A DNA stretch of 64,000 bases from UBA4744 sp963718995 (GTDB lineage Bacteria; Actinomycetota; Acidimicrobiia; Spongiisociales; UBA4744). A program made the translations under genes and the position numbers. Under the pieces are notes generated by a model. That model made no database searches and was not told the DNA's origin. It saw only the letters and a program-made list of their open reading frames with translations. This document shows, piece after piece, positions 50,812 to 59,899 of the stretch. The number at the start of each line of letters is the position of its first letter. Positions within the stretch are counted from its first letter, which is position 1. The stretch lies in assembly GCA_963718995.1 (NCBI GenBank), contig CAVRAP010000020.1:62001-126000 (forward strand). Direction: 5' to 3'.

Positions 50812-52106
50812 CGACCGCAGCCGCTCTCAGCGCCTATGCAACCATTCGCAACGAAGCCCTGCTCGGTGTCGAGCGCGAGAAGCTCGACCCGCGTGCCGAC
50901 GTGGATGCCGTCAACCGGGTCGTTGCTGCCATCGTTGATGACTACCAATCGCAGGCCCAGTCCGGCAACGCGCCGACCCTTCACGACCCTCGAGGCATGA
51001 TCCGGCGGATTGTCCGTTCCATCACGGGCTATGGCGCGTTGAGCGAGTTGTTGGAGGATCGTACCGTTGAAGAAATCTTCATTGAAGGGCCTCACGTCAC
51101 CTTCATCGACGGTTCGGGCCGGCTCCAGGTCTTGACCACGCCCACCTCTCATGAAGAGAACCGGCAGACGGTGAATCGGCTCCTCGCCGATACGGACCGC
51201 CATGTCGACACCGCCAATCCCATCGTGCAAGCGCGGGTTCTGAACGACACCGCCAGGTTGACCGCCGTGATACCGCCCATTGCCGATCACGTATCGGCGA
51301 CGATCCGGAAATACACGATGCGAAAGGAGACGCTGGCTCATCTTGTCGAACTCAATTCTTTGTCTCCGCCGGCGGCCGGCTTCCTCTGGGCGGTTGCCCA
51401 AACGAGTGCCTCGGTTCTCGTGTCTGGACAACCGGGTGCCGGGAAGACATCTCTGCTATCCGCAATAATGGCTGCGGCTCCGCCCACCCACTGCGTCCGT
51501 TGCATCGAAGAAGTCCGTGAGCTTCATGTCCCATTGAGCCCGCATAGTTCGTACTACGAAGCTCGTGCTCCCGGTCTGGATGGGAGTGGTGAGGTATCAG
51601 TTCGAGCACTGGTAAAGGCCGTATTGGCCATGCGGGCCGATCGAATTGTGGTCGGCGAAGTTCGGGGAGCCGAAGCCTTCGAGCTGACTCGGGCGTCCAA
51701 TGCTGGATGCGGGTTCTCGTGCACGGTGCATGCCAACTCGGCTCGTGAGGCTCTCAGCGCGATTGTCAACACGGCGCTCATGGCCGGCGAGAACGTCACC
51801 GAGCCCGTCGTCCGCAAGGTGTTTGCCAACACCATCGACTTTGTGATCCACCTCGATCGCGATCCGATCACTCGGGGAACGGAAGGGATCCGGAGGCAAG
51901 TGCTCGAGATCCTGGCGGTCGCCCCTTCCTTGACGGGCGACGACTTCACGACCGACCATATCTTCAGCCGGAAGGTCCTTGGGGCCCGACTGCAGTGGAC
52001 CGGGATGATGCCACCACAATCGACCGTCGAGTTGATCGATCGTACTCTGGCAGGGACCGGGCATACGCTGCATTCCATCTGTGAAGGGCAGACCACCCCG
52101 CTATGA
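50808..52106 (+). CDS. tadA: type II/IV secretion ATPase TadA/CpaF
   Basis: A 432-residue motor ATPase of the Tad pilus. The N-terminal domain has IRRIVRSITGYGALSELLEDRTVEEIFIEGP. The catalytic domain has Walker A VSGQPGAGKTSLL, Asp/Glu box RCIEEVRELHV, Walker B RADRIVVGEVRGAEAFELTRA and His box SCTVHANSAREAL. ATG 50808 overlaps the tadZ stop and gives normal family length; the frame open further upstream is inside tadZ. It ends with an ATGA overlap with tadB. Confidence 0.93.
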   Translation: MTTAAALSAYATIRNEALLGVEREKLDPRADVDAVNRVVAAIVDDYQSQAQSGNAPTLHDPRGMIRRIVRSITGYGALSELLEDRTVEEIFIEGPHVTFIDGSGRLQVLTTPTSHEENRQTVNRLLADTDRHVDTANPIVQARVLNDTARLTAVIPPIADHVSATIRKYTMRKETLAHLVELNSLSPPAAGFLWAVAQTSASVLVSGQPGAGKTSLLSAIMAAAPPTHCVRCIEEVRELHVPLSPHSSYYEARAPGLDGSGEVSVRALVKAVLAMRADRIVVGEVRGAEAFELTRASNAGCGFSCTVHANSAREALSAIVNTALMAGENVTEPVVRKVFANTIDFVIHLDRDPITRGTEGIRRQVLEILAVAPSLTGDDFTTDHIFSRKVLGARLQWTGMMPPQSTVELIDRTLAGTGHTLHSICEGQTTPL

Positions 52107-53012
52107 GGCTGCTGGCTGCTCTTCTGGCCGGGATCTCGGCGTATCTGGCCGTCGGCTACCTGACCGGTTTGGCGCCGGATCTGCGTTGGCGAGTCAACCA
52201 AGAGGTTCCGGGCGTAACGGATCGTCAGCTATGGCTGACCCAGGCGGGTGCGCAGCTCTCGTATCGCCAATTCCTGCTGTGGTCGGTTCTGCTTGGGGGC
52301 GCAGCCTTCTTCGTTGCCATCGCGGTCGAGCGGTGTCCTGTGGGTTGCACTCCCACCGGCGCTGGCCATTGCCGTACTGCCGCGCTGGTACTACGGGCGA
52401 AGGCGGCTGCGGAGGCTTGGTGCGGTGCATGAAGCCTGGCCCGACGGACTTCGTCATCTCGTTTCCTCACTGCGGACCGGCCTGAGCTTGCCCGCCGCGC
52501 TCGACGAACTTGCTCGGACCGGGCCGGGTCCATTGCGTCTTGCCTTTTCCCGATTCCCTTCACTGTCCAGGACACTCGGCGTCGATACAACGTTGGAACT
52601 GATTCGAGAGGAGTTGGCAGATCCGACGTCCGACCGGGTTATCGAAATACTGCTCGTTGCTCACGAACGGGGTGGGTCAATCGTTCCCGAGGTCCTGGCC
52701 GATCTCGCCGATGCAACGATTCGAGACCTGAGAACCGTTGAGGAGATCCGGACGAATGCCCTCGAACAAAGAATCAACGGACGGATCGTATTTGTCGTTC
52801 CGTGGATGGTGCTTCTGATGCTCACTTCTCGACCAGGTCCGTTCCGGGAGTTTTACGCTTCGGCGGCGGGTTTCATCGTCATCGTTGTTGGGGCGCTGGT
52901 CAGCTTGTTCGGGGCCTGGCTGGTGGCAAGATTGAGTCAAGACACCCTTGAGCCGCGAGTGCTCGGTGCTTCGGCAACGACCCCGGTTTCGACTCCGGGA
53001 GTGAGGTCATGA
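52103..53012 (+). CDS. tadB: Tad secretion membrane protein TadB, frame broken once
   Basis: An inner-membrane platform protein of the Tad pilus (~300 residues when joined). Frame one gives MRLLAALLAGISAYLAVGYLTG ... FLLWSVLLGGAAFFVAIAVER. Frame two continues VLWVALPPALAIAVLPRWYYGRRRLRRLGAVHEAWPDGLRHLVSSLRTGLSLPAALDELAR and the GspF/T2SSF domain to RINGRIVFVVPWMVLLML. The two join if one G is dropped near 52334. Overlaps tadA and tadC by 4 bases each. Confidence 0.85.
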
Positions 53013-53977
53013 GGGACCTTGCGTTGGCGCTGCTCGCGGCGATGTCCGCAGGAGTCGCAACCGCAGCCGTAATCCACGCTCTGGTACGTCCAAGCGTCCG
53101 ACTCAGCGGACGGGTTCGTCCGTACACCGCGGTGAGCCGGAGCCTTCTGGGTAGCAGCATATCGCCCTTCCAATGGGGTGGCCGGACCGGGGCGCTCGGC
53201 GATACTGCGCTTGGCCGGCTCCTGTTGCCTCCACTGTCGGCGCTTGCTCTGCGGGTCGGATCGCTCATCGACGCAACAACGGAGGAGCAGCTGGCAGTCA
53301 AGATCCGGCAGGCAGGATTGTTCGCGGGCACCGAAGATCGTCAACGAGTCCAGGAATACCGAATGCGCCAATTCGCGACCGCGATAATCGGCGCCGTGCT
53401 CGCCGCCCTGTTGGGATTCCTGCTGGCAAGACCAACGTTGATGGTTCTGGTCCTGGCGGCGACAGGTTTCGCCGGGGGAGCTGCCTACTGGCGGAGCCGT
53501 ATCGACCGGGCGGTTGAGGAGCGGCGTGCTCGCATGGAGATCGAGTTATACACCATCAACCAGCAACTGGCCTTGCGGGTACGTATCGGCGGTGGCGTCG
53601 TCTCGGCTGTTCGTCAACTCGTGGAGCGCGGACGCGGGGCGGTCGTTGGCGAGCTTCGGGAAGCGATGCGGATGATCCAGGGCGGCATGCCGGCCTCACA
53701 AGCCTTCTGGCGGTTGGCGGAAATGACTCCGGAGGCCCATGCGGCGCGGATGTATCAGCTCCTTGCATCTGCCGAGGAACGGGGGTCCGATCTGGCCGAC
53801 GCTCTCCTAGCGATGAGCGAGGACATTCGAGAGGATCGACGCGAGGCGCTGCGGGTGCTCGCGACGAAGCGAAGAGCGGCCATGCTCGTTCCGATCGTGG
53901 GCTTACTGGCACCCATCATGATCCTCTTCGTAGGTGCGCCCCTTCCCTGGATTGTGTTCAGAGGTTTGGGAGGGTGA
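53009..53977 (+). CDS. tadC: Tad secretion membrane protein TadC
   Basis: A 322-residue T2SSF-domain membrane protein, the second platform subunit. Hydrophobic segments are at residues ~3-25, two near 125-160 (FATAIIGAVLAALLGFLLARPTLMVLVLAATGFAGGAAYW) and one at the end (MLVPIVGLLAPIMILFVGAPLPWIVF). Between them lies the cytoplasmic F domain (LYTINQQLALRVRIGGGVVSAVRQLVERG). ATG 53009 overlaps tadB. Confidence 0.88.
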   Translation: MRDLALALLAAMSAGVATAAVIHALVRPSVRLSGRVRPYTAVSRSLLGSSISPFQWGGRTGALGDTALGRLLLPPLSALALRVGSLIDATTEEQLAVKIRQAGLFAGTEDRQRVQEYRMRQFATAIIGAVLAALLGFLLARPTLMVLVLAATGFAGGAAYWRSRIDRAVEERRARMEIELYTINQQLALRVRIGGGVVSAVRQLVERGRGAVVGELREAMRMIQGGMPASQAFWRLAEMTPEAHAARMYQLLASAEERGSDLADALLAMSEDIREDRREALRVLATKRRAAMLVPIVGLLAPIMILFVGAPLPWIVFRGLGG

Positions 53978-54020
53978 CGGTGGCCGTAGAGAGCAGACCA
54001 GCGATAGGAAAGGGGCAAGG

Positions 54021-54233
54021 ATGAATAGGGCAGTGGAGACATTGTGGCCAAGGCTGCACGCGGCGTTCGCGGAGTTGACCGATGATGAAGCCGGATTCCA
54101 GACGGCCGAGGCCATTGCGATCGCCGCGGTCGGCATCATTGTCCTCGCGGCGATCCTGGCAGTGCTGCAGGTGCTCGGCGTGGACGTCATCAACTGGCTG
54201 CGGGCTCAGTTCGGTATTCCGTCCAGCGGGTAG
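54021..54233 (+). CDS. Flp-type pilin-like small protein
   Basis: A 70-residue protein with a prepilin-like N-terminus: residues 1-25 are hydrophilic and end ...DDEAG, then F26-Q-T-A-E30 and a 25-residue hydrophobic helix. Cleavage after Gly25 would leave Glu at +5, the hallmark of type IV/Flp pilins. The canonical Flp EY pair is replaced by EA. It follows tadC by ~43 bases with AAGGGGCAAGG before ATG 54021. It is the best candidate for the major pilin of this operon. Confidence 0.75.
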   Translation: MNRAVETLWPRLHAAFAELTDDEAGFQTAEAIAIAAVGIIVLAAILAVLQVLGVDVINWLRAQFGIPSSG

Positions 54234-54237
54234 ATAC

Positions 54238-54645
54238 ATGATCGATGGTCGCATGGGGAGCGAGTCGGGGTTCACCTCGCTGCAGTTCGCCGTCATGGCG
54301 TTCTTTGCCATGTTGGTCTTTGCGGCCGCCGTAAATCTGGTCGCAATGCAGTACCAACGCGGCGCCGTGCGATTGGCGGTCGACGAAGCTGCCCGGCGGG
54401 GCGCATCTGCCGGCCACACGGAGGCCGATTGCGAGCAATTGGCTGACTCGATTTTGCGTGCCGACGGTTCGGGGCTCCTGCGAGGGGCGCTGGGCTCCGG
54501 TATCGAAATCACCTGCGCTCTGCTCGGGGAAGACATGGTGGCAACTGCCGTCGGGTCCTCCGAGTGGTGGATCGGCGGCCTCCCCGATATCGATTTTGTC
54601 GTGCGGGGGCAAGCCATTGTTGAGACGTTCGAGGAAGTGCCGTGA
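54238..54645 (+). CDS. TadE-like pilus protein 1
   Basis: A 135-residue protein with one N-terminal hydrophobic helix (FTSLQFAVMAFFAMLVFAAAVNLVAMQYQRGAVRLAVDEAARRGA), the TadE-like pattern, then a small extracellular domain with two Cys (EADCEQLA, EITCALLG) that could form a disulfide. Gly11-Phe12 precedes the helix with Gln at +5. ATG 54238 follows the pilin stop by 4 bases. Minor pilin role inferred. Confidence 0.7.
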   Translation: MIDGRMGSESGFTSLQFAVMAFFAMLVFAAAVNLVAMQYQRGAVRLAVDEAARRGASAGHTEADCEQLADSILRADGSGLLRGALGSGIEITCALLGEDMVATAVGSSEWWIGGLPDIDFVVRGQAIVETFEEVP

Positions 54646-55082
54646 GCTGCACCCTGCAGCGTTCCGACCAAGGTTTCGCGGCGGCCGAATGGGTTGTGGC
54701 GCTCGGCCTCATCATGTTGCCGATGGTGATGGTGGTCGGTTCAGTCGCTCCCTGGGTCGCCCGCCAGACTATGGCGCGAGAGATCAGCCAGGAATCGGCC
54801 AGGAGACTCGTGCTTGCTGCTGACTTGGAATCCGGCCGCATCGCTGCCGAACGTCTGGCCGCCGACGTGGTTGCGAACTACGGCCTCGGTGACGACGACT
54901 TCGAGTTTGTATCGATGGGAACCGAACCCGCCGGAGCGACGCTGGCCCGCGGAACGGATGTGGTGGTCGAAGTGCGGGTGCGGATTCCGGCGCTGACGAT
55001 TCCCGGGTTGGGCTCGGTGGTGGAAGTCTGGTGGAACACGAAGCATGTCGAGCACGTGGACGACTTCCGGAGCTTCCCGTGA
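54642..55082 (+). CDS. TadE/TadF-like pilus protein 2
   Basis: A 146-residue protein with DQG11-F-A-A-A-E16-W at the start of its only hydrophobic helix, giving Glu at +5 after predicted cleavage, then an extracellular domain without Cys (FEFVSMGTEPAGATLARGTDVVVEVRVRIPALTIPGL). GTG 54642 overlaps the previous stop (GTGA), and its end overlaps the next start likewise. It looks like a prepilin-peptidase substrate and minor pilin. Confidence 0.7.
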   Translation: MSCTLQRSDQGFAAAEWVVALGLIMLPMVMVVGSVAPWVARQTMAREISQESARRLVLAADLESGRIAAERLAADVVANYGLGDDDFEFVSMGTEPAGATLARGTDVVVEVRVRIPALTIPGLGSVVEVWWNTKHVEHVDDFRSFP

Positions 55083-55537
55083 CAGATCCGGTGGTCGGCG
55101 AGAACGATGGGGGGTTCACCAGTGTTTCGTTCATGATGATGATGCTGGTGATGGTTATCGCCGTTGGCGGGATTTCTGTTGACCTCTGGCACTTGGTTGC
55201 CGAACACCGGGACGTGGCCGGCGTGGTCGACGGCGCCGCCATTGCGGCCGCAGGCGCTATCGACGAAGACGCCTTGCGGGGCGATACCCCCTTCCTCCAG
55301 ATTCACGCCGAAAAGGCGGTCGCCAGAGCATGCGCTTACCTCGAGGCCAACGGAGGCGTGAGTCTCTGCCCCGGACCGGACGCCGAGGTCGTCGTGGGCA
55401 CTGATACGGTTTCGGTCACCATGCGGCGCGATGTGAATCTGACGTTGCTCAGGGTCTTCGCAGGGTTCGATCCTGGCACCGACACCTCCCCGGTTGAGGT
55501 CGGTGCGACCTCAACCGCCCGCGTCGCATCACGGTGA
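55079..55537 (+). CDS. TadG-like pilus protein
   Basis: A 152-residue protein: GGFTSVSFMMMMLVMVIAVGGISVDLWHLVAEHRDVAGVVDGAAIAAAGAID is the N-terminal helix of TadG/Flp-associated proteins (the SVDL and AAIAAAG pattern). A short C-terminal domain with Cys in ARACAYLE and VSLCPGPD follows. GTG 55079 overlaps the previous stop. Last gene of the operon; a strong hairpin follows at 55654. Confidence 0.72.
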   Translation: MTDPVVGENDGGFTSVSFMMMMLVMVIAVGGISVDLWHLVAEHRDVAGVVDGAAIAAAGAIDEDALRGDTPFLQIHAEKAVARACAYLEANGGVSLCPGPDAEVVVGTDTVSVTMRRDVNLTLLRVFAGFDPGTDTSPVEVGATSTARVASR

Positions 55538-55653
55538 CCGAGACGCTGGCCCATCGCATGACCCTCCGAAGCTGCGCCTGGAGTCGTTTCGGCCGACCGG
55601 CTCTCTCCTAGAGCTGCGCCGGGGTTCGTCCCCTCGAGGAGACCCGCCATATC

Positions 55654-55679
55654 AGATGGGGGCCCCGAGGCCCCCATCT
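55654..55679. terminator. strong GC hairpin between the Tad operon and the minus-strand gene
   Basis: AGATGGGGGCC (55654-55664), loop CCGA, GGCCCCCATCT (55669-55679): a perfect 11-bp stem. It lies 117 bases after the last pilus gene and 23 bases after the stop of the convergent gene, so it probably ends both transcripts. No U-run. Confidence 0.65.
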
Positions 55680-55701
55680 CTACCGTCGTCAGACGTGCGA
55701 A

Positions 55702-56511
55702 TCAGTCGTCGTTGTGATCGTCATCGTGGCCGCCATAATGATCATCGTCGTGGTCGTCGTCACTGCGACTGTGGTTCTCGTCGTGGCGGTCTCCGCTGTC
55801 GTCGTCATGATCGACGCCATCGTGGTCGTCGTCGTCCGAGCGGCTGTGGTCATCGTCCGACTCGACCTCCAGCTTGGTCTGAATGAATCCGTCTTCGAGT
55901 TCTGCCTCGAATTCGATCTCCTGGTCGCCCGATCGGAACGTGATCTCGACCTCATCGTCCATCTCGATCTCGTATTGCCAGGTTGTGTCCACCCGCTTCA
56001 CGACCAGGATCCCGTCCTCGATGGCAAGCCAAACGGTGCCGGCCGCGCCTGCTTCATATCCTTTTTCGCCGGTCGCGATGGCCGTCTGGACCGCCGGGGT
56101 TTGGGCGGCGGACACCGGCGGGGAAGCATCTGCAGCTGCAGCGCCGGTCGTGCTCGTGGTGCTGGTGGTGGTCGAGGTGCTGGTCGTCGTTGACGCAGGA
56201 CGATCGCCGGCACTGCCAGGGTTGGTGAGGTTGCGGATCTCTTCGAGGTTGGTGGAACCATCGCCGTCGGAATCGAGAGTTTCGATAGCCGCGAAGTTCA
56301 TACCATTTGCTGCCAGCGCAGACCCGTAGGCGTTGAGCGTAGGAACACTGGTGTGGCAGGTGGAACAGCTGGCCAGGGGGGTTCCCGCGACCGATGGATA
56401 GGTTGTAGTGAAATCGTCGAGGACCCCGTTGGTGGCCGAGGCGCTGTCGCTGATGGCAAAGACACCTATCGCGATTACGGCAAAGGCGATTGCAGCCAGG
56501 ATTCGTCTCAT
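55702..56511 (-). CDS. exported CxxCH / calcium-loop protein with Asp-His-rich tail
   Basis: A 269-residue exported protein of unknown function. A signal peptide (~1-26) is followed by CSTCH at 49-53 (a single c-type heme-binding motif) and NAYGSALAANGMNF. An EF-hand-like calcium loop DSDGDGSTNLEEI is at 80-92, then a Ser/Thr linker (~107-122) and a domain with EIEMDDEVEITFRSGDQEIEFEAELEDGF. The last ~55 residues are almost only Asp and His with some Ser/Arg (DDDHSRSDDDDHDG...). Heme, calcium and transition-metal binding are each predicted from motifs, not shown. The tail's low-complexity DNA gives long antisense frames. Confidence 0.78.
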   Translation of the reverse strand: MRRILAAIAFAVIAIGVFAISDSASATNGVLDDFTTTYPSVAGTPLASCSTCHTSVPTLNAYGSALAANGMNFAAIETLDSDGDGSTNLEEIRNLTNPGSAGDRPASTTTSTSTTTSTTSTTGAAAADASPPVSAAQTPAVQTAIATGEKGYEAGAAGTVWLAIEDGILVVKRVDTTWQYEIEMDDEVEITFRSGDQEIEFEAELEDGFIQTKLEVESDDDHSRSDDDDHDGVDHDDDSGDRHDENHSRSDDDHDDDHYGGHDDDHNDD

Positions 56512-56642
56512 CAGGTGATTCCTTTGTTCGGTTACCAGATGAATATGACCGACCGGGGGTTGTGGGTACCTCTCGAGAGGATTAAGAGATCGCTAAGCCC
56601 TATTTCGCCCGAACTCCGCCGGGCATCTAGCGTGGGAGGACG

Positions 56643-57644
56643 ATGTCGAGGATTAGCTCTGCGATCAAGCTGGCCATGTTCATCCTGGCGGTTGTCGGAC
56701 GCCAGGTTTTGCACCGGGTGGCCAACGGTCCTCTCGTGGCCTCCTGGTCGTGGTCGGTTGAACTGCGGATGGTGGCGCTGCGGGCCTTCCTCGTAGCGTC
56801 CGCCCGGGGCGGCGATCGAACGTTGCGCCGTTCACTCGAGGCGGGTCTCGATCCACCGCTGCCGCGATCGCTTCGCAACATCATGCGGCACGAGGTGGCC
56901 ACCGTGAACGGGGTATCGGGGGAGTGGATCAGACGTGACCATGCGCGACAGCACGACGTCACCATGCTGTACCTCCACGGCGGCGGATACCTGGCCGGCA
57001 GTCCGGCCACCCACCGCAGGTTTGTTGCGCGTCTGACCTGGGTTACCAGGGCGACGAGTTTCGTTCCCGCCTACCGGTTGGCTCCGCAGCACAAGTTCCC
57101 CGCTGCGGTCGACGACGCCGAGAGCGCCTATGTCGGGCTGCTGGCGAGTGGCGTCGACCCCGGCCGCCTGGTCATCGCGGGCGACTCGGCGGGCGGAGGA
57201 CTCGCCTGTGCGTTGCTCCAGCGTCTCCGCCAGGACGGCCACCCCCAACCCGCCGGAGCGGTGCTGTTCTCGCCGTACACCGATTTGGAACACACGGCCC
57301 CTTCTATCCAGAAGAACGCCGCCACCGACTATTTGCCCCTGGGGCCTGTCATGGCCAACACGTTCTATCTCGGGGATGCGGATCCGAAACATCCGGAGGC
57401 CTCTCCCATGTACGGGAATTACACGGCGGTAGCTCCGATGCTGGTTTTCGCAGGAGGCAGGGAGATGATCCTCGACGATGCGGTTCGGTTGGCCGAGAAA
57501 GCCCGTGCGGATGGAGCCGACGTGACGCTGCGGGTCGAAGATGACATGTTCCACGTCTGGCCGGCGCTCCTGCCCGATCACGAAGCAACCCTCCGCACCC
57601 TGACGTCGGTCGCCGAGTTCGTTCAAACGCAAACGCAGACCTGA
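56643..57644 (+). CDS. alpha/beta hydrolase, hormone-sensitive-lipase family
   Basis: A 333-residue esterase/lipase. An N-terminal hydrophobic cap (~1-45) is followed by LYLHGGGYLAGSPATHRRF (oxyanion HGGG), VIAGDSAGGGLACALL (nucleophile Ser), the acid in GREMILDDAVRLAEK, and DDMFHVWP with the catalytic His. Likely substrates are short- to medium-chain esters. ATG 56643 gives normal HSL length. The 130-base gap upstream separates it from the divergent CxxCH gene. Confidence 0.9.
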   Translation: MSRISSAIKLAMFILAVVGRQVLHRVANGPLVASWSWSVELRMVALRAFLVASARGGDRTLRRSLEAGLDPPLPRSLRNIMRHEVATVNGVSGEWIRRDHARQHDVTMLYLHGGGYLAGSPATHRRFVARLTWVTRATSFVPAYRLAPQHKFPAAVDDAESAYVGLLASGVDPGRLVIAGDSAGGGLACALLQRLRQDGHPQPAGAVLFSPYTDLEHTAPSIQKNAATDYLPLGPVMANTFYLGDADPKHPEASPMYGNYTAVAPMLVFAGGREMILDDAVRLAEKARADGADVTLRVEDDMFHVWPALLPDHEATLRTLTSVAEFVQTQTQT

Positions 57645-57734
57645 GCCCGTCACCGGCGGGTTAACTGCCGTTTGCTCATATGATGCTCATCTTGCTCCGC
57701 CAGGATTCTTGAAACATTTCAGAGGGAGAACGTC

Positions 57735-58519
57735 ATGAAGGAACCAAAACAGCGCGAACGCGTGCCGTGAGCGGGGCCGCTCTGGCGGTCGCCGCCGTGG
57801 CGGTCGTAGCGGCCGGAGCCGGATTGTGGTGGTTCCTTTCGGGTGAAGAACCGGACGCGGTCGACCTCGATGCCGCCGCATCGGTGCTTTCGACCACCAC
57901 GACGGCGCCCGGCGAGGACCTGCTCCCGAATCCGAACCCCACCGATGCCCCCGGCGCCGGGGCCGGAGTCGACGGCACCTGGACGGTCGACGCTTCCATC
58001 GGTGAGTTTTCCTTCGAGGACGCCTCGAGTTCATTCGTGGGGTTCCGGGTAGCCGAAGAACTGGCTTCGATCGGAGCAACCGAAGCCGTCGGACGAACGC
58101 CGGAGGTAACCGGCACCATTGAGATCGAGGGAACCACGCTGGTGGGAGCGACCATCGAAGCCGACTTCACCGCGATCGTGAGCAACGACGACCGCCGTGA
58201 TAACAAGATCCAGGGAGCACTCGAGACGAGCCAGTTCCCCGCCGCCACGTTTGTGCTGACCGAACCGGCGGATTTCGGAACGATTCCGGGCGAAGGAGAG
58301 TCGATTTCGGTCACGGCCAAGGGTGATTTGACCGTTCACGGCATCACCAACTCGATCGAGATGCCGTTGGAAGCTCGCCTGGTCGATGGGGTGATCGTGG
58401 TCATCGGTTCGACCGAAATCGTTTTCGCCGATTACGACGTCGCAGCGCCCTCGGCGGTGATCGTGCTATCCGTTGAGGATCGCGGGCAGATCGAAATGCA
58501 GCTGTTTTTCACCCGTTGA
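57735..58519 (+). CDS. YceI-family protein with membrane anchor (start region uncertain)
   Basis: A membrane helix (SGAALAVAAVAVVAAGAGLWWFL) and a Thr/Pro linker precede a YceI domain (GTWTVDASIGEFSFEDASSSFVGFRVAEELASIG ... DFTAIVSNDDRRDNKIQGALETSQFPAATFVLTEPA ... GDLTVHGITNSIEMPLEARL). YceI domains form lipocalin-like barrels that bind isoprenoid-type lipids. ATG 57735 has GAGGGAGAA upstream but runs into TGA after 11 codons. The long frame opens at GTG 57767 (250 residues), so either that is the start or an indel lies between. Confidence 0.8.
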
Positions 58520-58537
58520 CCGCTGGTGATGGCCGTC

Positions 58538-58798
58538 CTAAGTGCGGTGGCTGCGCCGCCCCAGTCCGTCCATGAGGAACTCGACGCGTTTCTTGATGAT
58601 TTCCTCGAGCGTATCGAGGGGAACCTGAGCTCCATCATCGAGGGTAATCAAAGGGTTGAGATCGTCGCCGCTCGTTTCGGCCAGTTTGCGGCGCGCCTCG
58701 CGGGCTTTGCCTACGGCAAACAGCACCTTCTGCAGCCAGCGGGCTTCACTCTCACGGTGTTTGTTGATCTGGCTCTGGCGTCGAGCTTCTTCCTGCAC
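58538..58798 (-). CDS. small charged hypothetical protein (86 aa)
   Basis: An 86-residue soluble protein rich in Arg/Lys/Glu: QEEARRQSQINKHRESEARWLQKVLFAVGKAREARRKLAETSGDDLNPLITLDDG..., ending VPLDTLEEIIKKRVEFLMDGLG. GTG 58798 has TGAGGAG 5-6 bases upstream. The plus-strand frame over the same bases has a less natural composition. No family recognised. Confidence 0.6.
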   Translation of the reverse strand: MQEEARRQSQINKHRESEARWLQKVLFAVGKAREARRKLAETSGDDLNPLITLDDGAQVPLDTLEEIIKKRVEFLMDGLGRRSHRT

Positions 58799-58870
58799 AG
58801 GGCTCCTCAGTTTTCATAGTGTCGGCTGAATGATCATACAGCGGGTCTGCTCTCGACAACATCTGGTTGA

Positions 58871-59881
58871 ATGCCGCGGATCCGCGACTGGTCGACCATG
58901 CCGAAAGTGGAACTCCACCTGCACCTCGAGGGTGCCATTCCCATTCCCACCCTGTGGGAGCTGATTGAGCGCCACGGGGGTGACGAAACCATCCGCACTG
59001 CGGCCGAACTGGTCGACTGGTTCACCTACCGGGATTTCGCCCACTTCATGGAGACCTGGGTGTGGATGATCGCCTTCCTGCGGACCTACGAAGACTTCAC
59101 GTTCGCAGCCGAAGCCGTCGCCCGGAATCTCGCCTCTCAGAACATCTTGTATGCCGAGTCGTTCTTCTCGCCGAGCGACTTCCGGCACCATCATCTCGAC
59201 CCGCAGCAGCTGGCCGTGGCCATTCGGGTCGGTCTTGATCGGGTCCCGGAGGTGGAGGTGCCACTGATCGTCGATCTGGTCCGCGACCGGGGACCGGAGG
59301 GGACGGCCCGAACCCTGGCAGCCGTCACCGAGGTGGCAGAGGAAGCGGGGGTGATCGGGATCGGCATCGGGGGCTACGAGGCGGAAAACCCGCCCGAACA
59401 GTTCGCCGACGTATACAGAAGGGCCCGCGACTCGGGTTTTCGCCTCACTGCGCACGCCGGGGAAGCAGCCGGACCGGAAAGCGTATGGGGAGCCATCAGG
59501 TCACTGCACGTTGAACGAATCGGCCACGGCGTGCGAGCCGTCGAGGATCCTGCTCTGGTCGACTACCTGGTCGAACATCAGGTTCCACTCGAGCTGTGCC
59601 CCACGTCCAATATCCGCACCGCAGTGGTGCCCGACTGGGACACACACCCGGCCCGCCGTCTGATTGCCGCCGGAGCGATGGTCACGATCAACACCGACGA
59701 CCCGGCTCTGTTCCACTCGTCTCTGGCCGGCGAGTATCAGGAGCTGGAGGAACGTTTCGGCCTTGGCGAGGCTGCTATCAAGAAGATCTCCCTCGCCGCA
59801 GTAGACGCATCCTGGGCTGGTTCCGAGACCAAGGCTCGCATGGCCGGGCTGCTGAACGCCTGGTGGGACACCGGCAACTGA
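58871..59881 (+). CDS. adenosine deaminase family protein (second copy)
   Basis: A 336-residue amidohydrolase: PKVELHLHLEGAIPIPTLWEL (HxH zinc ligands), LTAHAGEAAGPESVW, ERIGHGVRAVED and VTINTDDPALF. It differs from the copy at 35689 in having NTDD and the LHLEGA form. That places it in the wider adenosine / adenine / aminodeoxyfutalosine deaminase family. The next gene is a SAM hydrolase releasing adenosine, so adenosine is the likeliest substrate. The first Met is ATG 58871; ATG 58901 (MPKVELHLH) is an alternative. Confidence 0.88.
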   Translation: MPRIRDWSTMPKVELHLHLEGAIPIPTLWELIERHGGDETIRTAAELVDWFTYRDFAHFMETWVWMIAFLRTYEDFTFAAEAVARNLASQNILYAESFFSPSDFRHHHLDPQQLAVAIRVGLDRVPEVEVPLIVDLVRDRGPEGTARTLAAVTEVAEEAGVIGIGIGGYEAENPPEQFADVYRRARDSGFRLTAHAGEAAGPESVWGAIRSLHVERIGHGVRAVEDPALVDYLVEHQVPLELCPTSNIRTAVVPDWDTHPARRLIAAGAMVTINTDDPALFHSSLAGEYQELEERFGLGEAAIKKISLAAVDASWAGSETKARMAGLLNAWWDTGN

Positions 59882-59899
59882 CCTGCGTACAATCCCGCC

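Noticed and set aside
55714..56193. Very hydrophobic Val/Ile-rich plus-strand open frame
   Set aside because: It is simply the complement of the Asp/His codon-rich tail of the minus-strand exported protein.
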